From assembly GCF_034372165.1 (NCBI RefSeq), contig NZ_CP139698.1, forward strand, positions 682,001-746,000: 64,000 bases of DNA, written 5' to 3'. The DNA comes from Christiangramia sp. OXR-203 (lineage in GTDB: Bacteria; Bacteroidota; Bacteroidia; Flavobacteriales; Flavobacteriaceae). Of the stretch, positions 52,245-60,549 are shown piece by piece. The first letter of the stretch is position 1. Each line of letters begins with the position of its first letter. The notes beneath the pieces are model-generated. The model searched no databases. It was not told the DNA's origin and worked only from the letters and a program-made list of their open reading frames with translations. The translations under genes were made by a program, and so were the position numbers.

Positions 52245-52886
52245 TTATGGTTTCCAGTTTGCCGGATCTTTTCTCCAGGTTCTAAGAATATCGGCTTCTT
52301 CAGTGTTTATATAATTGGTGTTATGAGCAGTGTCTATTAAATGATCGTAATCGCTCAACGTGTGTAGTTCTATTTCTGCTACTTTGAAATTTTCTTCGGA
52401 AGCATCAAAACCATAGGTGAAAATAGCGAACATCCCCTTAACATTGGCGCCAGCTTCTTTTAGTGCGTTAACCGCATTCAGACTGCTTTTACCGGTACTT
52501 ATCAAATCTTCGATAACTACAACGCTTTGGCCAGGCTCCAGGTTTCCCTCGATCTGGTTTTTTCTACCATGGCTTTTTGGTTCAGGCCGCACATAGACAA
52601 ATGGAAGACTTAGATATTCTGCTACCAGCATTCCAATTCCTATTGCACCAGTCGCAACTCCAGCAATAACATCTGCTTTGCCGTATTTCAATTCAATTTG
52701 CTTGGCGAAATGCTCTCTAACATAGTTTCTAATGCTAGGATAGGAAAGAATAATTCGGTTATCGCAGTAGATTGGCGACTTCCAGCCACTAGCCCATGTA
52801 AAAGGCTCTTGCGGTTCTAATTTTATTGCTTTAATTTGCATTAAAAGCTCAGCGGTCTTTTTTGCTGTTTCCTTATTCAAAATCAT
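52245..52886 (-). CDS. pyrE: Orotate phosphoribosyltransferase
   Basis: Links orotate to PRPP in pyrimidine synthesis. The 213-residue product has TWASGWKSPIYCDNR (substrate binding), GVATGAIGIGMLVAEYLSLP, the KSHGRKNQIEG lysine loop, and the PRPP motif SVVVIEDLISTGKSSLNAVN. The ATG at 52886 is only six bases from the -7 element, so the mRNA would begin at or within a few bases of the start codon. It is divergent from a NUDIX gene with eight bases between the starts. Confidence 0.96.
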   Translation of the reverse strand: MILNKETAKKTAELLMQIKAIKLEPQEPFTWASGWKSPIYCDNRIILSYPSIRNYVREHFAKQIELKYGKADVIAGVATGAIGIGMLVAEYLSLPFVYVRPEPKSHGRKNQIEGNLEPGQSVVVIEDLISTGKSSLNAVNALKEAGANVKGMFAIFTYGFDASEENFKVAEIELHTLSDYDHLIDTAHNTNYINTEEADILRTWRKDPANWKP

Positions 52887-52891
52887 AGATA

Positions 52892-52899
52892 CAAATGTA
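52892..52899 (-). promoter_or_regulatory. -7 element of pyrE abutting its start codon
   Basis: On the minus strand TACATTTG is an exact TAnnTTTG match. It overlaps the ATG (52895) of the divergent NUDIX gene. No TTG is visible at the -33 distance. If used, pyrE mRNA would be leaderless. Confidence 0.4.
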
Positions 52900-53518
52900 T
52901 AAAGTTTTTGTGAATGATATCCCCATAATAATTTCTACGAGAAAGGATTTTGGAGGAAACTATAAGAACTATCGATTAAAAACAGTTCGTCTTAAAAAAA
53001 TAGTCCGGAAGATCCTGGATGGCAGACTCACCCACGTAAATCTTTATAATAAGGATGAAACCAAATTGCTGGATCTTCTTCTGAAGAAAATGAAGGTAGT
53101 CACTGCTGCTGGCGGAATGGTGATCAATTCAAAGGAAGAAATCCTATTTATTTATCGCAATAATCGTTGGGACCTTCCAAAGGGGAAAACAGAAAAAAAT
53201 GAAAGTATTGAGGACTCTGCGATTCGTGAGGTAGAGGAGGAGACCGGTGTTCAGGGACTCGAGATCAAACGTTTTATCACCAGGACCTTTCATATTTTTA
53301 AAAGGAATGGCAAACTTCGCTTAAAGGAAACTTACTGGTACGAAATGTATACTGAATATGAAGGTGACCTGGTACCGGAAGCTAAAGAAGGGATTAAAAA
53401 AGCTAAATGGAAGAATTATGAGAAGACCCAGAAGGCACTCACAAAATCCTATGCGAATATTTTAATGCTTTTTCCTGAACGTTATTTAGCGGGGCAATCT
53501 AAAGATAGGATAGCGTAA
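52895..53518 (+). CDS. NUDIX hydrolase
   Basis: A 207-residue protein with an N-terminal ~65-residue basic region (VFVNDIPIIISTRKDFGGNY onward) and a NUDIX domain from ~70. The Nudix box is complete: GKTEKNESIEDSAIREVEEE followed by TGV, giving the metal-binding REVEEE helix. Substrates are nucleoside diphosphate derivatives; the particular one is unknown. It starts eight bases from divergent pyrE and its last 33 bases overlap the end of the convergent M14 gene. Confidence 0.92.
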   Translation: MYKVFVNDIPIIISTRKDFGGNYKNYRLKTVRLKKIVRKILDGRLTHVNLYNKDETKLLDLLLKKMKVVTAAGGMVINSKEEILFIYRNNRWDLPKGKTEKNESIEDSAIREVEEETGVQGLEIKRFITRTFHIFKRNGKLRLKETYWYEMYTEYEGDLVPEAKEGIKKAKWKNYEKTQKALTKSYANILMLFPERYLAGQSKDRIA

Positions 53519-55237
53519 ATGTGCCTCTTCGTAGTTTGTAGATTGCTTATGTAACCAATCCAGCTGCGCATACCAGTTATTTCTGAAATCTGCATCCTCC
53601 CTTTTCTTTTGATCGAATTCTTTCTGAAGATTAGCATTGTTGTCCAGCAATTCTTTCGCTTTATCTTCAAAAACATAAGGAGAAAATCCTTCTTTCTGTT
53701 GAAGAACGGTATCAAAGAAATTCCAGTTAAAGAAAGAATCTGTAGCAGAAGGTTCCAGAGTTTCCAGAAGGTATCGGGCTCCATCCTGAAAAGTGGTTAC
53801 GAGGAAATCTCCTTTTCTAAAACGGACTTCTTCCACTGTCTTACTTACTTTCGTATTTTGATGTGGATAATGACCTTCATATGGGTTTTCTGAAGTATCG
53901 TAATCTTCGATCTTATAAACTTCAACCTGGATCAATGTATCACGATCCAGCGGTTCCATCTTAATATTATTCATTTTAAGGCGGTCCACAACCTGCCACC
54001 AACCTTGCGGAATTACGTAAGCTCGAGGGATCTCTACTTCTTCAGTAGCCTTGAAATTATCGTAATACTCTATCTCTTTAGTGAATTCTTTACTATTATC
54101 ATACTTCAGGCGTTCTCCACCTGTGACTTCACTGGCAATATTTTCAGCTTCATAACCCTTAAAATCTCTTTTGCTTGGGTTTTCCTCGTCAACTTCAAAC
54201 TTCAGGTTATAATGTCTGTCTGTCAAATACTTTCTTTTCGCCTGATTTCGTAAATCTTTGATCCTTGATGATTCTTTGTCTGTGATCCTGATCATGGACT
54301 GCATCAATTCATAGGTTCCATAAACTCGCTTGTCATATCTTTTCAGCATATGTGTCTCAACCATCATTCCCAGGGTATTCCATAAAGTGGTGTAACCTGT
54401 GCTGTATCTGGGAGAATCCATAAACTGGGAAAAACCTGCTTCTGGAACATCGTTGAAGACATTTACATAAGGCGTGATATCCCAATTTTTATTCTTTAAG
54501 GAATCTTCCAGAGCGGGCATCATGGTTTCATTTAAATATTTACCAAGATTCCCTCCAAGTTTGTCATGCTGAGTAAAAAGGTGGGTAAGCGTATACTGGT
54601 AATCTGCGCCATTGCTTACGTGATTATCTATAAATACTTCCGGGTCTACGTAGTGAAAAATCTCGTAGAAGGTTTGAGCATTTTTAGTGTCGGCTTTTAT
54701 AAAATCCCGGTTAAGATCATAGTTACGGGCATTTCCGCGGAAACCGTATTCCTTTGGGCCATTTTGATTGGTTCTTGTGCCGGAGTTACGATTTAGTGCT
54801 CCACCAACATTGTAAATAGGTATTGTAGCAACGATCGTATTTTTTGGTGAATTTATGGAATCTCCAGCCATATCTCTGAAGAGCATCATGGTCGCATCGA
54901 TACCATCACTCTCCCCAGGGTGAATACCGTTATTAATAAGAATAAAACTATGCGACTTGCGTATCTTATCCAGGTCAAATTCTCCATCAGCATTGTAAAT
55001 GGCCAGGTGCAAAGGATAGCCGCTATCTGTGCTTCCAAATTCAATAAGGTCTACGGAAGGATATGCTTCAGCGAGTTTTTCATAATAGCTAATAACTTCC
55101 TCGTAAGTGCCAGTTTCCTTACCACCAGATTTTTCGAAACGCGTTTCGAAATCGTAATCTTTAACCAGTTTGTATTTCGAAAAGTCGCAAGAACTAAAGC
55201 TGATTGCCAGCCCCAATATCAACCACAATTTTTTCAT
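53486..55237 (-). CDS. M14-family zinc carboxypeptidase-like lipoprotein
   Basis: A 583-residue lipoprotein (signal MKKLWLILGLAISFSSC). The peptidase M14 domain begins after ~45 residues; zinc ligands are His and Glu of NNGIHPGESDGIDATMM, with the third His likely in FIDNHVSNGADYQYTLTHL. A long C-terminal region (from ~360) contains beta-rich KGYEAENIASEVTGGERLKY and an SFFNWNFFDTVLQQKEGFSPYVFEDKAKELL segment found in many flavobacterial M14 proteins. Probably breaks down peptides at the cell envelope. Convergent with, and overlapping, the NUDIX gene. Confidence 0.87.
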   Translation of the reverse strand: MKKLWLILGLAISFSSCDFSKYKLVKDYDFETRFEKSGGKETGTYEEVISYYEKLAEAYPSVDLIEFGSTDSGYPLHLAIYNADGEFDLDKIRKSHSFILINNGIHPGESDGIDATMMLFRDMAGDSINSPKNTIVATIPIYNVGGALNRNSGTRTNQNGPKEYGFRGNARNYDLNRDFIKADTKNAQTFYEIFHYVDPEVFIDNHVSNGADYQYTLTHLFTQHDKLGGNLGKYLNETMMPALEDSLKNKNWDITPYVNVFNDVPEAGFSQFMDSPRYSTGYTTLWNTLGMMVETHMLKRYDKRVYGTYELMQSMIRITDKESSRIKDLRNQAKRKYLTDRHYNLKFEVDEENPSKRDFKGYEAENIASEVTGGERLKYDNSKEFTKEIEYYDNFKATEEVEIPRAYVIPQGWWQVVDRLKMNNIKMEPLDRDTLIQVEVYKIEDYDTSENPYEGHYPHQNTKVSKTVEEVRFRKGDFLVTTFQDGARYLLETLEPSATDSFFNWNFFDTVLQQKEGFSPYVFEDKAKELLDNNANLQKEFDQKKREDADFRNNWYAQLDWLHKQSTNYEEAHLRYPIFRLPR

Positions 55238-55379
55238 AAATATTTCTAAAAATGGAAGCGTAAACTTAGTTAAAAACTGACACTATTGCTAAAAATGAGA
55301 GCATTTCTAGCAGGTTACAGGTTGATGTTAAATTAAAACTAATCCCTTCGCCAGTTTACTGCAGCTATTTAAAACGGGT

Positions 55380-55387
55380 TATTTTTG
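55380..55387 (+). promoter_or_regulatory. Candidate promoter of the dehydrogenase-TonB receptor operon
   Basis: TATTTTTG is a perfect -7 match (55380-55387); the -33 region is TTTA at 21 bases. The transcription start would be near 55394, leaving a leader of about eight bases before the ATG at 55402. Confidence 0.5.
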
Positions 55388-55401
55388 TTGAAAACTGAAA
55401 G

Positions 55402-56694
55402 ATGAGAAAGAATATAAGAAATCTGTGTATAGCTGGAACCGTCCTGTTTTCGGTAAATATGATGGGTCAGGCTATCGAGAATCTAAGTGAGGAGAAAAAG
55501 AATGAGTTGGCTCAATCTGGACCAGATATCGTTAAAACAACCGTTGGGGAACTAAAACTACCAGCGCCGTTTTCAACTGAATCTGTAACTAAGGAGAGTA
55601 AGCTCGTTGAATGGCCGGAAGGTGAGATGCCTAAAGCACCAGCTGGTTTTAAGGTGACCAAATTCGCCGAAGGTCTGGAACATCCAAGACGAACTTATGT
55701 TGCTCCAAATCATGATATTTTCGTAGTAGAGTCTGATGATGCCAAGAAAAGTGCGAATAAGATTACGATGTTCCGTGATAAGGATCAGGACGGAGTACCT
55801 GATGAGAAATACAGTTTTCTTAAGAACCTGAATCAACCATACGGAATGCTGGTAATGGGAGACTGGTTTTATGTAGCCAATGTAGACGGCGTAGTTCGTT
55901 TTTCATATAAGGAGGGACAGAATGCTATTGATCAAAAAGGGGAAGAGGTTTATGCGCTTCCTGCAGGTGGTTACAATCACCACTGGACTAGAAATATGAT
56001 CGCCAGTCCTGATAATAAGAAAATATACATCACTGTAGGTAGTTCCAGTAATGTGGGTGAACACGGGATGGAGAAAGAAGAACGCAGGGCCAATATTATC
56101 GAGATCAATCCTGATGGTAGTGGTGAAAGAATTTATGCTTCTGGTTTGAGAAATCCAGTAGGTGTGGATTGGAATCCAATTACCGGCGAACTTTGGGCAG
56201 CCGTAAATGAAAGAGATAAGATAGGTGATAATCTGGTTCCAGATTATGTGACCAGTGTGAAAGATGGTGGCTGGTATGGATGGCCATATTCTTATTATGG
56301 TGATGTTAAAGATCCAAGATGGGCTAATGATCCACATAATGAGCTGGTGGAAAAAGCTATTATTCCAGATGTGCCAGTGGGTGCTCATACAGCATCACTT
56401 GGATTGACTTTTTATACTCAGGAAGCATTTCCAGAGAAGTATCATAATGGAGCATTTGTAGGTCAGCATGGATCATGGAACAGATCGAATTTTGCAGGAT
56501 ATAAAGTGGTATTCATTCCTTTCGATGAGAACGGAATTCCGCAGGAACCGGAGGATTTCCTTACTGGTTTTATTGCCAGCAACGATTCAAGCCAGGTTTA
56601 TGGTAGACCAGTTGGTGTAACAACGCTTCCTGACGGATCTTTACTTGTGAATGATGACGACGGGAATACAATTTGGAGAGTCTCCGCAGAATAA
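55402..56694 (+). CDS. PQQ-type sorbosone/sugar dehydrogenase, exported
   Basis: A 430-residue exported beta-propeller oxidoreductase of the sorbosone (soluble-GDH-like) dehydrogenase family. The signal peptide is RNLCIAGTVLFSVNMMGQ. The propeller has repeated features: FKVTKFAEGLEHPRRTYVAP, PYGMLVMGDWFYVANVDGVV, NHHWTRNMIASPDNKKIYITVGSSSN with the likely catalytic His, YASGLRNPVGVDWNPITGEL, and GSWNRSNFAGYKVVFIPFD. Family members oxidise sugars with PQQ (pyrroloquinoline quinone) in the periplasm. No PQQ synthesis gene lies nearby. It is in an operon with the TonB receptor nine bases downstream. Confidence 0.9.
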   Translation: MRKNIRNLCIAGTVLFSVNMMGQAIENLSEEKKNELAQSGPDIVKTTVGELKLPAPFSTESVTKESKLVEWPEGEMPKAPAGFKVTKFAEGLEHPRRTYVAPNHDIFVVESDDAKKSANKITMFRDKDQDGVPDEKYSFLKNLNQPYGMLVMGDWFYVANVDGVVRFSYKEGQNAIDQKGEEVYALPAGGYNHHWTRNMIASPDNKKIYITVGSSSNVGEHGMEKEERRANIIEINPDGSGERIYASGLRNPVGVDWNPITGELWAAVNERDKIGDNLVPDYVTSVKDGGWYGWPYSYYGDVKDPRWANDPHNELVEKAIIPDVPVGAHTASLGLTFYTQEAFPEKYHNGAFVGQHGSWNRSNFAGYKVVFIPFDENGIPQEPEDFLTGFIASNDSSQVYGRPVGVTTLPDGSLLVNDDDGNTIWRVSAE

Positions 56695-56703
56695 TTAGAA
56701 AAT

Positions 56704-58995
56704 TTGAAGAAACTACATTTAGTCCTTGCTTTCTTGCTATTCAGTTCTGCTATAGTAAGTTCACAGAATTTTAGAGCGAAAGTAAAGGACTCCGAATCTG
56801 GAGAAATTCTGAATGATGTTACGGTGACTGCTGTAAGATCAGGAAAAATCCAGGTAACAGATAGGAATGGAAATTTCAGTTTTGACGGAATCAGTTTTCC
56901 GCTGAAGCTGAAATTTTCATTTATAGGCTATAAGACCACTACTGAAATTTTTGATGCTTCAGAAGAAGTAAAAATTATTGAACTACAGCGAGATATAGAT
57001 GTTCTGTCTGAAGTTGTTTTACGTAGTTCCAATATTCCGCAGAAATTACTGAAGGAATCAGCTGCGGTGAGTGTACTTTCAGCAGAAGACCTTAAGCGAG
57101 TAGATGATTTCAACCTGGTGCAAAATCTCAATTATGTACCCGGCGTTTTCGTAAGTCAGGGTGCGCTGAATACCAATAAGATCGATATTAGAGGAATTGG
57201 CGCTCGTGCTCAATACAGTACGAACCGTATCAAAGCTTATTTCAATGGAATTCCACTCACCACTGCTGAAGGTGAACTAACGCTGGACGATTTTGACAAT
57301 TCGTACCTTGACCGGATTGAGATTTATAAAGGACCGGTTTCTTCCATATTTGGAGCAGGATTAGGAGGTGCCATCAATCTTTATACTCAACGAAACAGGC
57401 AGGATCAGCGCTCTGTAGAGACGAGTTTTAGCTACGGAAGTTTTAATACTATGAAAACGGGTGTAAATGTGAACTACGTAGAAGATAGTCTTGACATTGC
57501 GATCAATTATAATAAACTGGATAGCGATGGGTATCGTGATAACGGCGCTTACGATCGAAATTCATTCGTTGTAACAGCTGGTTTGCTAAATAAAAAAGGA
57601 AATCGCTGGGATCTTTTCTACAATTTCACCAATTTAAAAGCCTTTATTCCCAGTTCTCTGAATCAGGATGATTTCCTGAACTCACCCACAAAGGCTGCTT
57701 TCACTTGGGGAAGTGCTGAAGGTTATGAATCTTATGATAAAAATATCCTTGGTTTAGCCTATACCCACAATTTTTCCGAAAGTTGGAAGAATCAAACCAC
57801 GGTTTTTCTGAATTCCCGGGATGGATATGAACCACGACCGTTTGATATTCTTGATGAAAACAGGAATTCTATTGGTCTGCGAACCAATTTCAATCACGAA
57901 ACTTCTATCGCCAGTATGCCTGCGAAAATCAGTTTTGGAGCTGAAGGGATGCTGGAGTTCTACGGAGTTCAAACCTACCAGAACTTATATCAGGATTTTG
58001 AGGATCAGGGTAGTGTTCAGGGAAACAGTCTAAGTAATAATGAACAGGATCGGAATTATATCAATTTCTTCGGACAGGTTCAACTGGAATTGACCTCGAA
58101 ATTAACTGCCGATCTTGGAGTGAATTTCAATACTACTTCCTACGATTTACAGGATAATTTTAATCAGGATTCAGAAGATCAGTCCGGGGATTATAGTTTT
58201 GATGCAGTGCTTTCTCCTAGACTGGGGTTAAGCTATGAAGCTTTTGCCGGGAAGCATTTTTATGCATCAGCAAGTCATGGTTTTTCTACTCCTACGGTAG
58301 CGCAAACCTTGACTCCGGAAGGAAATATCAATACAGATCTTCAAACAGAAACTGGCTGGAACTACGAAATAGGCTTTAAAGGTAACTGGCTCGAAAACAG
58401 GTTATATACTCAAATGAATGCTTACTCTATACAAATTCGGGACCTGCTAGTAGCCAGACGAATTGACCAGGATCGCTATGTAGGGGTGAATGCAGGAAAG
58501 TCTGATCACTATGGCCTGGAATTTACTTCAGTTTACCAACAACCAATTTCGAATGATGTCTCGTTGAACTTTATGCTGAATGCGAATCTAACCGATTATA
58601 CATTTGACAAATTCGTGAATCTTGGGGAAAATTATTCTGGAAACGAATTACCAGGTGTTCCGGAATATATGGTGACACCAACAATTGGATTCGATTATAA
58701 GGACTTTTCAGCAAATGTAAATTACAAGATGTTTGGAGAAATGGCGTTGGATGATTCAAATTCCGGATTTACTGAAGCTTACGAATTGCTGAATTTCAGA
58801 ATGAATTATAATACGAAATTAACCAGTTATTTGCAGGCAGGTGCGAGCTTTGGAATCAATAATATTACAGATGAGCTCTATGCTTCAAGTATTGTAACCA
58901 ACGCGGTAGGTTTTGGAGGTTCTGCCCCACGTTATTATTACCCCGGAATGCCAAGAAATTATTACGCTGGTCTAAATTTAAAACTAAGCCTTTAA
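56704..58995 (+). CDS. TonB-dependent receptor, TTG start
   Basis: A 763-residue outer membrane transporter. No ATG or GTG lies near the N-terminus in frame; TTG 56704 gives the signal peptide MKKLHLVLAFLLFSSAIVSS before Q. Then come a CarboxypepD_reg-like domain (~25-100; DVTVTAVRSGKIQVTDRNGN), the plug (~110-230; LSAEDLKRVDDFNLVQNLNY, IDIRGIGAR, IEIYKGPVSSIFGAGLGGAI), and a 22-strand barrel ending RNYYAGLNLKLSL with an aromatic-rich last strand. The plug segment GIPLTTAEGELTLDD resembles the GIPxTxxDG pattern of PqqU/YncD-type receptors. It follows the PQQ-type dehydrogenase by nine bases, so it may bring in PQQ or the sugar. Its stop overlaps coaD by 3 bases. Confidence 0.9.
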   Translation: MKKLHLVLAFLLFSSAIVSSQNFRAKVKDSESGEILNDVTVTAVRSGKIQVTDRNGNFSFDGISFPLKLKFSFIGYKTTTEIFDASEEVKIIELQRDIDVLSEVVLRSSNIPQKLLKESAAVSVLSAEDLKRVDDFNLVQNLNYVPGVFVSQGALNTNKIDIRGIGARAQYSTNRIKAYFNGIPLTTAEGELTLDDFDNSYLDRIEIYKGPVSSIFGAGLGGAINLYTQRNRQDQRSVETSFSYGSFNTMKTGVNVNYVEDSLDIAINYNKLDSDGYRDNGAYDRNSFVVTAGLLNKKGNRWDLFYNFTNLKAFIPSSLNQDDFLNSPTKAAFTWGSAEGYESYDKNILGLAYTHNFSESWKNQTTVFLNSRDGYEPRPFDILDENRNSIGLRTNFNHETSIASMPAKISFGAEGMLEFYGVQTYQNLYQDFEDQGSVQGNSLSNNEQDRNYINFFGQVQLELTSKLTADLGVNFNTTSYDLQDNFNQDSEDQSGDYSFDAVLSPRLGLSYEAFAGKHFYASASHGFSTPTVAQTLTPEGNINTDLQTETGWNYEIGFKGNWLENRLYTQMNAYSIQIRDLLVARRIDQDRYVGVNAGKSDHYGLEFTSVYQQPISNDVSLNFMLNANLTDYTFDKFVNLGENYSGNELPGVPEYMVTPTIGFDYKDFSANVNYKMFGEMALDDSNSGFTEAYELLNFRMNYNTKLTSYLQAGASFGINNITDELYASSIVTNAVGFGGSAPRYYYPGMPRNYYAGLNLKLSL

Positions 58996-59453
58996 GAAGA
59001 CTGGGTCTTTACGACTTCAGGAACCATAAATTCATAACTTCCACCGTGACGCATCACTTCTCTAACGACGGTGGAAGAAATATGAGCGAGACCAGAACTG
59101 GATATTAAAAATATGGTCTCAATACCCGCCATTTTGTAATTCGTTTGACCAATCGCTTTTTCAAATTCGAGATCCTGGGCATTACGCAAACCTCTCAAAA
59201 TAAATTCTGAATCTTTGGATTTGCAGTAGTCTACGGTAAGTCCGCTGTAAGTTTCTACGAGTATTTTTGCTTCGTCTTTGTAAGTTTCTTTTAGAAAATG
59301 CAATCTTTCTTCCAGGCTGAACATATACTTTTTACTGGAATTTGTGCCTATAGCCAGAATGATCTTGTCAAAAAGAGGCAATGCTCTATCGATAATATCT
59401 GTATGACCTAAGGTTAGCGGGTCAAAACTACCTGGGAAAACTGCTATTTTCAT
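58992..59453 (-). CDS. coaD: Phosphopantetheine adenylyltransferase
   Basis: Makes dephospho-CoA from phosphopantetheine and ATP. The 153-residue product has the HxGH nucleotide motif in PGSFDPLTLGHTDIIDRAL, and the conserved FILRGLRNAQDLEFEKAIGQ with ISSSGLAHISSTVVREVMRH (the ISS(S)xxR motif) near the end. Length is the family's. Same strand as ddl, 17 bases downstream, so probably one operon. Convergent with the TonB receptor by a three-base overlap; no terminator hairpin was seen here. Confidence 0.97.
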   Translation of the reverse strand: MKIAVFPGSFDPLTLGHTDIIDRALPLFDKIILAIGTNSSKKYMFSLEERLHFLKETYKDEAKILVETYSGLTVDYCKSKDSEFILRGLRNAQDLEFEKAIGQTNYKMAGIETIFLISSSGLAHISSTVVREVMRHGGSYEFMVPEVVKTQSS

Positions 59454-59470
59454 AATTCGCGATTTGATTT

Positions 59471-60448
59471 CTATTGATTCAATGCTGCTTCCACGGCACT
59501 TCCAAATAGATCTTTTAATGTAATTCCTGCTTTTTCGGCTTGTTGAGGTAAAATACTTGCCTGGCTAATTCCAGGATTAGTATTCATTTCTATAAAATGT
59601 GGTTCTCCATCATGAAAGATAAATTCTGATCTTGAAAAACCTTTCATCTTCAGTCTACGATAGATCATTTTGGCAATTTCCTGTACTTTCAAAGTATCTT
59701 CTTCGGAAATTCTAGCTGGTGTAATTTCCTGGGATTTCCCGAGGTATTTGGCCTCATAATCGAAAAACTCCCCATCTGGAACGATTTCAGTAACCGGCAA
59801 AGCGACAATTTCGCCTTTGTACATGATCACGCCAACAGAGACTTCAGTTCCATCCAGAAATGATTCAATAATCGCCTCATCATCTTCAGTAAAAGCAGTT
59901 TTTGCCGCAGAAACTATTTCTTCTTCGGTCTTAACTTTAGTTACCCCAAAACTACTTCCCGCACGATTTGCCTTCACGAAACATGGAAGACCAACGCGAT
60001 CTACGATAGCCTTTGTGTCGATATCCTCGCCTTTATTCAGGAAATAGTTTGTGGCAGTTTTGACTCCGTAAGGTCTTAATACCGAAATAAGATCCCGTTT
60101 GTTGAAGGTCAATGCCGACTGGTAGTAGTCACAACTAGTTTGCGGTACTCCAATAAGCTCTAAATATGCCTGAAGTAGTCCGTTTTCTCCCGGTGTACCA
60201 TGAATCGTATTAAAAACGCAGTCAAAACTAATAACCTTGTCATCTATAGTGACTGTAAAGTTGCTTTTATTGATTGGATAGGGGGTGTCATCTTCTGTTA
60301 CCACGAACCATTCGCTTTGCAGAATATGAACACGGTATGGCTCGTAAAGGTCACGATCAAGATTTTTATAAACGATGTTACCACTGTTTATCGAAATGCG
60401 GTATTCACTGGAATAACCGCCCATAGCGATGGCGATAGTTTTCTTCAT
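59471..60448 (-). CDS. ddl: D-alanine--D-alanine ligase
   Basis: ATP-grasp ligase that makes D-Ala-D-Ala for peptidoglycan. The 325-residue product begins MKKTIAIAMGGYSSEYRISI, with VFNTIHGTPGENGLLQAYLE, TFNKRDLISVLRPYG, FVKANRAGSSFGVTKVKTEE, and the ATP/metal segment FIEMNTNPGIS. I chose ATG 60448 over the ORF start 60490 because a full promoter match (60510-60479) lies between, which would place 60490 upstream of transcription. Operon with coaD. Confidence 0.95.
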   Translation of the reverse strand: MKKTIAIAMGGYSSEYRISINSGNIVYKNLDRDLYEPYRVHILQSEWFVVTEDDTPYPINKSNFTVTIDDKVISFDCVFNTIHGTPGENGLLQAYLELIGVPQTSCDYYQSALTFNKRDLISVLRPYGVKTATNYFLNKGEDIDTKAIVDRVGLPCFVKANRAGSSFGVTKVKTEEEIVSAAKTAFTEDDEAIIESFLDGTEVSVGVIMYKGEIVALPVTEIVPDGEFFDYEAKYLGKSQEITPARISEEDTLKVQEIAKMIYRRLKMKGFSRSEFIFHDGEPHFIEMNTNPGISQASILPQQAEKAGITLKDLFGSAVEAALNQ

Positions 60449-60478
60449 ATTCAATATTTCCGGTTTGAAGTCGTTAAA

Positions 60479-60510
60479 CAAAAATATCACTTAATAGGGC
60501 AGTCACCAAA
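60479..60510 (-). promoter_or_regulatory. Promoter of ddl-coaD
   Basis: On the minus strand TTTG (60510-60507), a 20-base spacer and TATTTTTG (60486-60479) are a complete consensus match; transcription would begin near 60472, giving a leader of about 24 bases. Confidence 0.8.
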
Positions 60511-60524
60511 ACCAAAGGGTTTTA

Positions 60525-60532
60525 TATCTTTG
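60525..60532 (+). promoter_or_regulatory. Candidate -7 element of the PASTA-rluD operon
   Basis: TATCTTTG matches TAnnTTTG exactly, 17 bases before the ATG at 60550. Its -33 region would coincide with that of the divergent ddl promoter and shows no TTG. Confidence 0.5.
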
Positions 60533-60549
60533 TCCATTATCATGAAACT

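Noticed and set aside
55903-56388. 161-residue frame antisense to the sugar dehydrogenase
   Set aside because: Ile/His/Trp-rich antisense product; the sense frame has clear family motifs.
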